A stretch of 5,134 nucleotides of DNA. It comes from Planctomycetota bacterium (GTDB lineage Bacteria; Planctomycetota; PLA2; JAEUHO01). Shown one piece after another: positions 1 to 4,738 of the stretch. How positions within the stretch are numbered: position 1 is the stretch's first letter; each line of letters begins with the position of its first letter. The stretch is from assembly GCA_029213105.1 (NCBI GenBank), contig JARGNS010000298.1:1-5134 (forward strand), given 5' to 3'. The notes under the pieces are model-generated. The model saw only the letters and a list, made by a program, of their open reading frames with translations. It was not told where the DNA came from and did no database searches. A program made the position numbers and the translations under genes.

Positions 1-1
1 C

Positions 2-229
2 TGGGAAGTCGCCATCGGCATCGGCATGCTGATCAATCGCTGCCGCAAGGCGACGTTCGCCCTGCTGTTGCTGCACATGGCCGGCACGTTCATGCCGTTC
101 TTCACGTGCCCCGAGCTCGTCTGGGCAGACGCCCCGTTCGTCTGGACGCTGGTGGGCCAGTACATCATGAAGAACATCATCTTCGTCGGCGCGGCCCTGA
201 TGGTCTTCGCGCGCGCCGAAGACAGCTAG
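2..229 (+). CDS. DoxX/DUF417-like membrane protein, C-terminal fragment
   Basis: The frame is open from the left edge (first whole codon at base 2) to a TAG at 227-229, giving 75 visible residues, so the real start lies outside the window. The ATG at 26 is internal to the open frame and is probably not the start. Two hydrophobic stretches are visible, around AIGIGMLI to LLLLHMAGTF and again NIIFVGAALMVF. Between them lie the pattern HMAGTF...PEL and a GQYIMKN segment before the last helix. From memory, small DoxX-type and YkgB/DUF417 membrane proteins end in a similar way (HxxGTF, then EGQY-x-x-KN before a final helix). These are four-helix inner-membrane proteins of poorly defined, sometimes redox-related, role. 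Family assignment is by motif resemblance only. The next gene begins 36 bp downstream on the same strand, so they could be co-transcribed. Confidence 0.6.
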   Translation, partial: WEVAIGIGMLINRCRKATFALLLLHMAGTFMPFFTCPELVWADAPFVWTLVGQYIMKNIIFVGAALMVFARAEDS

Positions 230-265
230 CCGTCGCACGCCTCCTCCCCCGTAGGCTGGGCGCCG

Positions 266-1126
266 ATGCTCGAACTCCTGCCCAAGACCTGGGAGATGTG
301 GCGCCTCGGAGGCCTCACGCCCCGTGACGCCCTCACGCGCACGTGGCGCGCCTTCCGCCGCCATGGGCTGGACGGTCGCAGTGCGCAGTCGGCGTACTAC
401 GGCCTTGCCTTGATCGCCCCGATCCTGATCCTCCTGCTGACGGTGATGTCGGCCCTTCCGGTCGAAGGCCTCTTCGAGTCGTTCGCGCAGGAGACGCGGA
501 GTGCGGTACCCGAGGACGTCTACGAGATGCTCGTGGCCCAGGTGGAGGACATCCGCACGCGCGGCGGTGCGGGGCTCGTCTGGCTTGCCCTGGGTGTGTT
601 CCTGTTCTCGGGCGTGAAGCTCTTCAACAGCGTGAGCCGCGCACTCAACGCCGTGCATGGCGTCGAGGAACGACGCCGCCTCTGGACCCTCTGGAGCATC
701 TCGCTCCTGCTCGGCGCGGGCTCGTTCCTGCTCCTGCTGGTCTCCGCGCTCCTGATGTTCTTCGGCCCGCTACTCGACCTGCCCTTCTCGGAGGGGCTGC
801 GCGTCCTGATCGTCATTGCCGCCGGGCTGCTCGGGACCTCGGTCATCTACTGGGCCATGCCCTCGGTACGCCAGCGCTGGATGCCCCTGACCCCGGGCAA
901 CGCGCTGGCCGTGGGCTCCTGGCTGCTCATGAGCAAGCTGCTCAAGGTCTTCGTGGACGGCTTCGGCAACTACAACGAGACCTACGGCGCCCTCGCCGGT
1001 GTGATCCTCGTGATGATCTGGATGCATCTGTCGGGGGTGGCCTTCTACTTCGGCGCCCAGCTCAACGCGACCATCCTGGACGCCATGCGCACCGAGGAGC
1101 GGGCGCCCCCCCTGCGGGGCCGCTAG
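266..1126 (+). CDS. YihY/BrkB-family inner-membrane protein
   Basis: A 286-residue protein, close to the usual length of the YihY/virulence factor BrkB family. After a basic amphipathic N-terminus (about residues 1-40) there are about six hydrophobic segments, near 44-63, 102-120, 141-168, 179-196, 211-228 and 241-265. Family hallmarks are the SAYYGLALIAPILILLL start of helix 1 (42-58), the YNETYGALAGVI motif before the last helix (236-247) and GAQLNA at its end (263-268). Family members are inner-membrane proteins. BrkB was named for Bordetella serum resistance, and older databases mislabelled the family as ribonuclease BN. No biochemical activity is established, so none is assigned here. 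The ATG at 266 has only a weak upstream AGG at 253-255, but no better start precedes the conserved region. It lies 36 bp after the DoxX-like fragment, and a 132-bp gap follows. Confidence 0.93.
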   Translation: MLELLPKTWEMWRLGGLTPRDALTRTWRAFRRHGLDGRSAQSAYYGLALIAPILILLLTVMSALPVEGLFESFAQETRSAVPEDVYEMLVAQVEDIRTRGGAGLVWLALGVFLFSGVKLFNSVSRALNAVHGVEERRRLWTLWSISLLLGAGSFLLLLVSALLMFFGPLLDLPFSEGLRVLIVIAAGLLGTSVIYWAMPSVRQRWMPLTPGNALAVGSWLLMSKLLKVFVDGFGNYNETYGALAGVILVMIWMHLSGVAFYFGAQLNATILDAMRTEERAPPLRGR

Positions 1127-1137
1127 CCGCGCCCGTC

Positions 1138-1153
1138 GCCTGGCTCCCCAGGC
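1138..1153 (+). terminator. Short hairpin after the YihY/BrkB-family gene, possible weak terminator
   Basis: GCCTGG at 1138-1143 pairs perfectly with CCAGGC at 1148-1153 around a four-base loop, starting 12 bp after the stop codon. There is no following T-run, so it does not meet the intrinsic-terminator pattern. It could assist Rho-dependent termination or be chance in G+C-rich DNA. Confidence 0.25.
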
Positions 1154-1168
1154 AGCCGCATGGCCCGT

Positions 1169-1187
1169 TGTGCAAAGGTCTTGCACA
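1169..1187. promoter_or_regulatory. Perfect inverted repeat TGTGCAA-N5-TTGCACA, candidate operator
   Basis: The two 7-bp arms at 1169-1175 and 1181-1187 are exact reverse complements separated by AGGTC. The element lies between the YihY/BrkB-family gene and the SKS-motif gene, centred about 81 bp before the preferred start at 1259. The 19-bp span and A/T-containing arms fit a binding site for a dimeric helix-turn-helix regulator. The right arm contains TTGCAC, a passable sigma-70 -35 hexamer, but no convincing -10 lies 16-18 bp downstream, so the promoter itself is not defined. As RNA it could instead form a 7-bp stem. The identity of any binding protein cannot be read from this window. Confidence 0.4.
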
Positions 1188-1258
1188 GACTGCGCGTGGC
1201 CGCACACCTTGGGCGAACCAACCCTGGGCGTCAGGCGTTCATGGCCGTGGAGGATCCG

Positions 1259-1786
1259 ATGAAGAAGACCGGACTGCGTATCGCCCAGGTAGGCGCCGTG
1301 GCCCTCGCGCTGGGCGTGTCCGCCTGGATCGTGGTGCTGGCCCACCGGGAGGCCAACCCCGACAAGCCGACGCCGACAAGCACCCCGGGTGCCGATGGCG
1401 AGGCCGAGGGCTTCGAGCAGGAAGCGGGCCCGGAGGAGGAGGACCCGAACTTCATGTTCTCCTCCAAGTCCGCCATCGGCATCGCGCCCAAGGGCGAGAA
1501 GGCGAACGAGCCGAAGAAGAAGCCTGTCTTCCTGCCCTCGTCCAAGTCGCTACCGATGAACGAGTCCTTCCTCGAGAAGGACAACGACGAAGCGGCCAAG
1601 GCGAAGGCCAAGGACGCCGCCAAGAAGGAGCCCATCTTCATCGGCGGCTCGAAGTCCGAGTCGGGTGCTGTCTCGGAGTTGCTGCGCAAGGAGATCGAGG
1701 CCCTGCGTCGCAAGAAGGCCGCGGCCGAGAAGGCCGCAGCCGCCAAGAAGGCGGCCGAGCAACGCAAGCAGCAGGGCAACCGCTAG
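1259..1786 (+). CDS. Membrane-anchored protein with three P-x-F-x-x-[SG]-S-K-S motifs, unknown function
   Basis: Not recognised as a named family. The preferred start is the ATG at 1259, because GGAGGA at 1249-1254 sits at ideal spacing and a signal-anchor-like N-terminus (MKK, then a hydrophobic run at about 9-27) follows directly. An in-frame ATG at 1241 would add six residues. The 175-residue product then has a Pro/Thr and acidic linker (32-62) and a nine-residue motif three times: 63-71 (PNFMFSSKS), 89-97 (PVFLPSSKS) and 125-133 (PIFIGGSKS). Charged Lys/Glu/Ala linkers separate the copies. A Lys/Ala/Glu-rich helix, likely coiled coil, fills 137-171. The expected topology is one N-terminal membrane anchor with the rest outside the cytoplasm, though no signal-peptidase site is obvious. 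The motif copies may be docking sites for a partner; this is inference. The hydroxylase gene begins 27 bp downstream, so the two probably share an mRNA. Confidence 0.8.
   Translation: MKKTGLRIAQVGAVALALGVSAWIVVLAHREANPDKPTPTSTPGADGEAEGFEQEAGPEEEDPNFMFSSKSAIGIAPKGEKANEPKKKPVFLPSSKSLPMNESFLEKDNDEAAKAKAKDAAKKEPIFIGGSKSESGAVSELLRKEIEALRRKKAAAEKAAAAKKAAEQRKQQGNR
1445..1657 (+). repeat. Three dispersed copies of a nine-residue SKS motif within the 1259-1786 gene
   Basis: Copies lie at 1445-1471, 1523-1549 and 1631-1657, spaced 26 and 36 codons apart. Consensus is P, any, F, hydrophobic, any, S or G, S, K, S. Codons differ between copies (the leading proline is CCG, CCT and CCC; the serines use TCC and TCG in varied order), so this is a protein-level repeat and not a recent DNA duplication. 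Confidence 0.75.
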
Positions 1787-1813
1787 TCACGGCGGAGCGG
1801 AGCGGGCACGACG

Positions 1814-2653
1814 ATGGACGTTGTCTGGAGCACACTGATCTCGCTGGGGATCCTGCTCCTGATCTTCCTGCCGCTCGAGCTGCTCTTCCCGGGCAACCGC
1901 CGTGGGCCGGGGGAGCCCCGGGGACTGCGCAAGGAGTACGGCACCGACCTGCTCTTCGCGCTGGGGCAGTACGTCCTGTGGACGGCACCGGTGGTCTTCG
2001 TCCTCGTCCTCGTCTACGAGCACAGCGACGCCTTGCCCCTATCGGGCGTCCGCGCCTTCGTCGGCGACCAGCCGTTCTGGCTGCAGTTCCTGGGCGTGAT
2101 CCTGCTCTGCGACATCGGGATCTACTGGGGGCACCGGCTCTCGCACAAGTACGAGTTCCTGTGGCGCTTCCACCGCGTCCATCACACGGCCGAGAAGGTC
2201 GACTGGATCGCCGCCTACCGCGAGCACCCCTTCGACAACCTCTACACGCGCCTCATCGAGAACCTGCCGGCGATCCTGCTGGGCTTCCCCCTGGAAGCCC
2301 TGGCCGGCTTCGCCATGTTCCGCGGGCTGTGGGCGATCTACATCCATAGCAACGTGGCGCTCGAGCCCGGGCCGCTGCGCTACCTGCTCGGCTCTCCTCG
2401 CCTGCACCACTGGCACCATGAGATCGATCGCGGCGGACGGGTGAACTTCGCGAACCTGAGCCCGCTGATGGACCTGCTCTTCGGCACGTACTACGACCCG
2501 GGCCACATGCCCGAGCGCTACGGCATCCCCGCGGATGTGTCCCACAACTACGTGGTGCAGCTCGTCGACCCGCTCTTGCCGGCGGGGCCGCGGGCCAAGC
2601 TGCAGGAACGCCTCAAGACCCGTCGTGAACGGAGCCGAAGCCGATCGGCCTAG
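1814..2653 (+). CDS. Fatty-acid hydroxylase/sterol desaturase superfamily membrane di-iron enzyme
   Basis: A 279-residue integral membrane protein with the histidine clusters of the fatty-acid hydroxylase superfamily: HRLSH at 107-111 (HX3H), HRVHH at 120-124 (HX2HH) and HHWHH at 198-202 (HX2HH). Further conserved-type histidines occur in EHP (138) and IHSN (178). In characterised members these residues bind two irons, and the enzyme uses O2 to hydroxylate or desaturate a lipid, with the His clusters on the cytoplasmic face. Hydrophobic segments lie near 5-25, 45-68, 88-104 and 150-178. All metal ligands look intact, so it is probably active. The substrate (sterol, fatty acid, alkylglycerol or carotenoid-like) cannot be deduced. 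GGAG at 1799-1802 precedes the ATG by 11 bp. The C-terminus ends in an Arg/Ser-rich tail (about 270-279). It follows the SKS-motif gene by 27 bp, suggesting co-expression. Confidence 0.92.
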   Translation: MDVVWSTLISLGILLLIFLPLELLFPGNRRGPGEPRGLRKEYGTDLLFALGQYVLWTAPVVFVLVLVYEHSDALPLSGVRAFVGDQPFWLQFLGVILLCDIGIYWGHRLSHKYEFLWRFHRVHHTAEKVDWIAAYREHPFDNLYTRLIENLPAILLGFPLEALAGFAMFRGLWAIYIHSNVALEPGPLRYLLGSPRLHHWHHEIDRGGRVNFANLSPLMDLLFGTYYDPGHMPERYGIPADVSHNYVVQLVDPLLPAGPRAKLQERLKTRRERSRSRSA

Positions 2654-2702
2654 ACGGACGCCTCCGGCATCCAGTCCTCGAGTTGTCGTCCCCAACCGCC
2701 CT

Positions 2703-2715
2703 GCCCGGTGCGGGC
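2703..2715 (+). terminator. Small hairpin in the gap after the hydroxylase gene
   Basis: GCCCG at 2703-2707 pairs with CGGGC at 2711-2715 around a GTG loop, about 50 bp after the hydroxylase stop. There is no T-run. It is the clearest fold in the 119-bp gap but is short, and could be chance in G+C-rich DNA. Confidence 0.2.
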
Positions 2716-2739
2716 TACCGCCTGCCCCCCGCGGCACGG

Positions 2740-2748
2740 TGGTATGGA
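2740..2748 (+). promoter_or_regulatory. Possible extended -10 element before the tautomerase gene
   Basis: TGG followed by TATGGA at 2740-2748 loosely resembles an extended -10 (TGn plus TATAAT). It would start a transcript near 2755, just ahead of the ribosome binding site at 2760. There is no recognisable -35. The call is weak and rests on position as much as sequence. Confidence 0.2.
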
Positions 2749-2772
2749 AGCACCTCACCAAGGAGTAGTCCG

Positions 2773-2976
2773 ATGCCGTACGCCAACCTGCAGATCCTCG
2801 AGGGAGCCTCCCGCGCGCAGAAGGCTGCCGTCGTGAAGGACCTCACCGACTCGCTCGTCCGTCACCTGGGCAAGCGGCCCGAGCACATCCACATCGTGAT
2901 CCAGGAGATCGCGGAGGAGAACTGGGGCTACGCTGGCCTCCTGACCGACGACTGGAAGGCGCAGCAAGACGCCTGA
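2773..2976 (+). CDS. 4-oxalocrotonate tautomerase-like protein lacking canonical arginines
   Basis: The start at ATG 2773 is fixed by AAGGAG at 2760-2765, seven bases upstream, and by the family's need for proline right after Met. The product is 67 residues, 66 once Met is removed, against 62 for Pseudomonas 4-OT. It aligns without gaps from Pro1: ILEG at 7-10, then S-x-x-Q-K, a helix to about 31, and a second strand IHIVIQEI before NWG. Pro1, the general base of the superfamily, is present. By this alignment, substrate-binding Arg11 is Ala, Arg39 is His and Phe50 is Trp. The fold is secure, but activity on 2-hydroxymuconate is doubtful; another keto-enol tautomerase or promiscuous role is more likely. 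Members act as small cytoplasmic oligomers. No catechol meta-cleavage genes are nearby. The secreted-protein gene follows 65 bp later. Confidence 0.9.
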   Translation: MPYANLQILEGASRAQKAAVVKDLTDSLVRHLGKRPEHIHIVIQEIAEENWGYAGLLTDDWKAQQDA

Positions 2977-3041
2977 CCCCGAACCCCTCCCACCCGGGAA
3001 GCCCCACCACCGCCAGACGTCCAAGGGACCGAGGAGACCCG

Positions 3042-3851
3042 ATGCCGTACTCGACCCGCGCCGCCGTCCTTGGCCTGCTGCTCCTGCTGGCTGTCGCCCC
3101 CGTCCGTGCCGAAGACGCCCCCCCGGCCAGCACGGCACCCACCCCGTCGCCGCTGCAGACCTACCTGGAGGCAGGCGCCACCCACACCGGCGCGCTCGGC
3201 TGGAAGGGCATGGAAGTCGGCTCCTTCGTGGAGTTCCAGAGCACCCACATGATGCCCACGACCGGTGGCACGCATCGCAAGACGGTCAGCGACACGCGCA
3301 TCGCCCTCACCGATCGCAAGGGCGACAGCGTCTGGCTGCAGACGTCCATGCGCATGACGCCCACCGCCGCGTGGCGCACCCACCCGGCGCGCAAGCGCGA
3401 GCGGCTCGCACGCAAGCCCGCGCCCACCCGCGTCGAGCGGCCCAAGACGACGCTCGTGCTCGGCAAGACCAAGTACGAGTGCCGCGAGATCGCCTGGGTC
3501 GTGAAGCAGGGCGGCACGACGCGCGACAGCCTCGTGCTCTTCGTCCATCCCCAGCACGGCGTGCTGCGGTGGATCAGCCACGAAGGCAACTGGACCAGCA
3601 CCTACACGGCCAGGCGCCTGCAGGTGGACCATGTCGTCGGCAAGACCAAGCTCGACTGCCGCGAGTTCGAGCGCATCGCCACGGCCTCGAACATGAACAC
3701 GCGGATGGAGTCCCTGGAACTCTGGTGCGCCGCGGTACCCGACTGGCTCGTGCGCTCGAAGACGGAGCAGGCCATGCCCGGTGGCGCCAAGAGCACCCAG
3801 GTGCGCAAGCTGACGAACTACGAGGCGCGCACCGCCAAGGCAAGCAAGTAG
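3042..3851 (+). CDS. Secreted protein with duplicated GKTK-x-x-CRE module, unknown function
   Basis: GAGGAG at 3031-3036 lies five bases before the ATG. The 269-residue product opens with a clear Sec signal peptide: Arg6, hydrophobic core about 8-19, likely cleavage after VRA at 23. A Pro/Ala/Thr-rich spacer follows, then a beta-type segment (about 55-105, VGSFVEFQST ... DSVWLQ) and a very basic linker (about 111-136). Two related modules come next. Each opens with GKTK-x-x-CRE (141-149 and 200-208) and continues with a TR...SL-x-L strand (160-166 and 220-227) and an L-x-R or LVR segment (175-177 and 236-238). Cysteines are at 147, 206 and 229. From memory, similar GKK...C...VPGGVVK modules occur in secreted planctomycete proteins, but no named domain is claimed. 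The mature protein is probably periplasmic or exported. It converges on the leftward gene ending at 3859. Confidence 0.82.
   Translation: MPYSTRAAVLGLLLLLAVAPVRAEDAPPASTAPTPSPLQTYLEAGATHTGALGWKGMEVGSFVEFQSTHMMPTTGGTHRKTVSDTRIALTDRKGDSVWLQTSMRMTPTAAWRTHPARKRERLARKPAPTRVERPKTTLVLGKTKYECREIAWVVKQGGTTRDSLVLFVHPQHGVLRWISHEGNWTSTYTARRLQVDHVVGKTKLDCREFERIATASNMNTRMESLELWCAAVPDWLVRSKTEQAMPGGAKSTQVRKLTNYEARTAKASK
3462..3668 (+). repeat. Internal module duplication in the secreted protein
   Basis: The ten-codon starts of the two modules, 3462-3491 (GKTKYECREI) and 3639-3668 (GKTKLDCREF), share seven residues. At DNA level they are identical except in codons 5, 6 and 10. The offset is 59 codons there and rises to about 61 further on. 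The downstream halves have diverged much more than the GKTK...CRE block. Confidence 0.65.
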
Positions 3852-3858
3852 GACGCGT

Positions 3859-4377
3859 CTAGCGCCCCAGCGCCGAGACGATCGAGACGCGCACGGACTC
3901 CTCGCTGCCGAGCGCCACGCTGGCCGCGTCGAGGATCTTGACGAGCACCGCGCGAGCGCGTTCCTCGGTCTCCCAGTTCTTCTCGAGGTAGAGGAAGAGC
4001 CCCTGCAGCGCGCGGAAGGCGTAGGCCTCGCGGAACGGGACGTCCTGCCCATCGGTCCCGCGTTGTTCCTTGGACATCCGCATGAGCAGGTTGGCATGCT
4101 CCTGCGCACGCTGCTTGAGCTGGGTCATGTCCTCGGGCTGCGAGAAGAGCCCTTCCAGGGACGACGTCGACTCGTCCTGGCCAGCGCAGAGGTCCAGCGC
4201 CCGGTCGGTCATCTCCTCGAAGGACTCCTCGTGGACCTCGATCGCACCGCGCAGGGCGTGCGCGACCAGGCCGTAGATCTCGAGGGGGCTGGCGTCCGAG
4301 GCGAGCAGGCCATCGGCGATCTCGCCCATGGACAGGTCGTCGTCCTGCAGGCGCACCTTGGCTCGCTTCACATCCAC
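3859..4377 (-). CDS. Unrecognised soluble helical protein, 172 residues
   Basis: Not assigned to a family. On the minus strand GGAGG (complement of 4383-4387) stands five bases before a GTG at 4377-4375. That supports the GTG start and this frame over longer overlapping frames. The protein has no signal peptide or membrane segment, is rich in Glu, Asp, Ala and Leu, and looks mostly helical. Segments at about 15-46, 50-64, 83-103 and 115-153 are separated by polar turns (for example 65-72 and 105-112). Residue 64 is the only cysteine. An aromatic patch FRALQGLFLYLEKNW (121-135) could form a core or interaction face. Composition suggests a cytoplasmic helical-bundle protein; function is unknown. 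It is last of the leftward genes, with 7 bp between its stop and that of the secreted-protein gene. Confidence 0.75.
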   Translation of the reverse strand: MDVKRAKVRLQDDDLSMGEIADGLLASDASPLEIYGLVAHALRGAIEVHEESFEEMTDRALDLCAGQDESTSSLEGLFSQPEDMTQLKQRAQEHANLLMRMSKEQRGTDGQDVPFREAYAFRALQGLFLYLEKNWETEERARAVLVKILDAASVALGSEESVRVSIVSALGR

Positions 4378-4451
4378 CGGGACCTCCAGCCGGGGAGTCT
4401 AGGGGGGCCCTCGTACGCGTCGAGAAATGGACGCTTGGGGCCGCCCGCTCC

Positions 4452-4649
4452 TCAGGCTGCCGGGTCGTCGGCGCCTGGCGGGGCTTCGGACGTCGGCGGC
4501 TCGGCCGAACGAGGCGGGACGGCACAGCCGCCCCCCGGCACGGGCACGAAACGGGCGAGCAGGAGCCCGGCGACCAGGCCGACGACCAAGCCGGGCTTCC
4601 ACCCCAGATAGGACTCGGCGGCGGCGCCCAGGGCCGTCAGGAGGATCAC
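4452..4649 (-). CDS. Possible small two-helix membrane protein
   Basis: A 65-residue frame from GTG at 4649. It contains a hydrophobic start (ILLTALGAAA), a short turn with YLGWKPG, a strong membrane segment (about 18-35, GLVVGLVAGLLLARFV) and a Pro/Ala/Glu-rich tail ending DDPAA. The GTG has no clear ribosome binding site. Reading further upstream, the frame stays open to a CTG at 4676, which would add nine residues including H-P-R-R ahead of the first helix, a natural inside-positive N-terminus. The upstream stop is at 4682-4680. Orientation matches both neighbours (62 bp after the STN gene if CTG is used, 74 bp before the helical-protein gene). No family is recognised. It could be spurious, since open frames are frequent at this base composition. 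Confidence 0.45.
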   Translation of the reverse strand: MILLTALGAAAESYLGWKPGLVVGLVAGLLLARFVPVPGGGCAVPPRSAEPPTSEAPPGADDPAA

Positions 4650-4711
4650 GACCGCGATCCGGCGAGGGTGGTTCAGGCTTCAGAGCATGCGTCTACGACG
4701 TCTCCCCGCCG

Positions 4712-4735
4712 GCCGGGTTTCACGGCCAGCCCGGC
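4712..4735 (-). terminator. Hairpin just after the STN-domain gene
   Basis: Read on the minus strand, GCCGGG and CCCGGC form a perfect 6-bp stem (4735-4730 with 4717-4712) around a 12-base loop, beginning three bases after the TAG of the STN gene. An alternative 5-bp stem, 4711-4715 with 4723-4727, is also possible. There is no T-run, so this is a weak terminator candidate or a 3'-end stabilising fold. Confidence 0.3.
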
Positions 4736-4738
4736 GAT

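Noticed and set aside
11..23. A 13-bp stretch at 11-23 that reappears near 1472-1484
   Set aside because: Both encode Ala-Ile-Gly-Ile in unrelated proteins using the preferred codons. This is a coincidence of codon bias.
1160..1258. N-terminal extension of the SKS-motif protein to ATG 1160
   Set aside because: The added residues are not protein-like, and the stretch contains the palindrome. GGAGGA before ATG 1259 and the MKK plus hydrophobic start favour the shorter form.
343..2349. A 668-codon open frame on the plus strand crossing three gene regions
   Set aside because: Its product is dominated by Arg, Pro, Gly and Ala with no domain, and it overlaps the YihY/BrkB, SKS-motif and hydroxylase genes, which have clear motifs. 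It is a shadow frame caused by high G+C.
2683..2772. N-terminal extension of the tautomerase to an upstream GTG or ATG-like start
   Set aside because: The family needs proline directly after the initiator Met, and AAGGAG sits seven bases before the ATG at 2773.
2928..4109. A 393-codon open frame on the minus strand opposite the secreted-protein gene
   Set aside because: It has no recognisable domain and Arg/Gly/Ala-rich composition, and lies opposite a gene with a signal peptide, a good ribosome binding site and an internal repeat.
4410..4424. CTCG...CGAG inverted repeat in the gap between the two small minus-strand genes
   Set aside because: The arms are only 4 bp around a 7-bp centre, which is expected often by chance at this base composition.
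3818..4525. A 235-codon minus-strand frame overlapping 3859-4377
   Set aside because: It is Arg/Pro/Gly-rich, overlaps the end of the secreted-protein gene, and lacks the ribosome binding site evidence of the 172-residue frame.
4063..4611. A 182-codon plus-strand frame opposite the helical-protein gene
   Set aside because: It has no convincing start signal, no domain and shadow-like composition. The minus-strand frame has GGAGG before GTG and more protein-like sequence.
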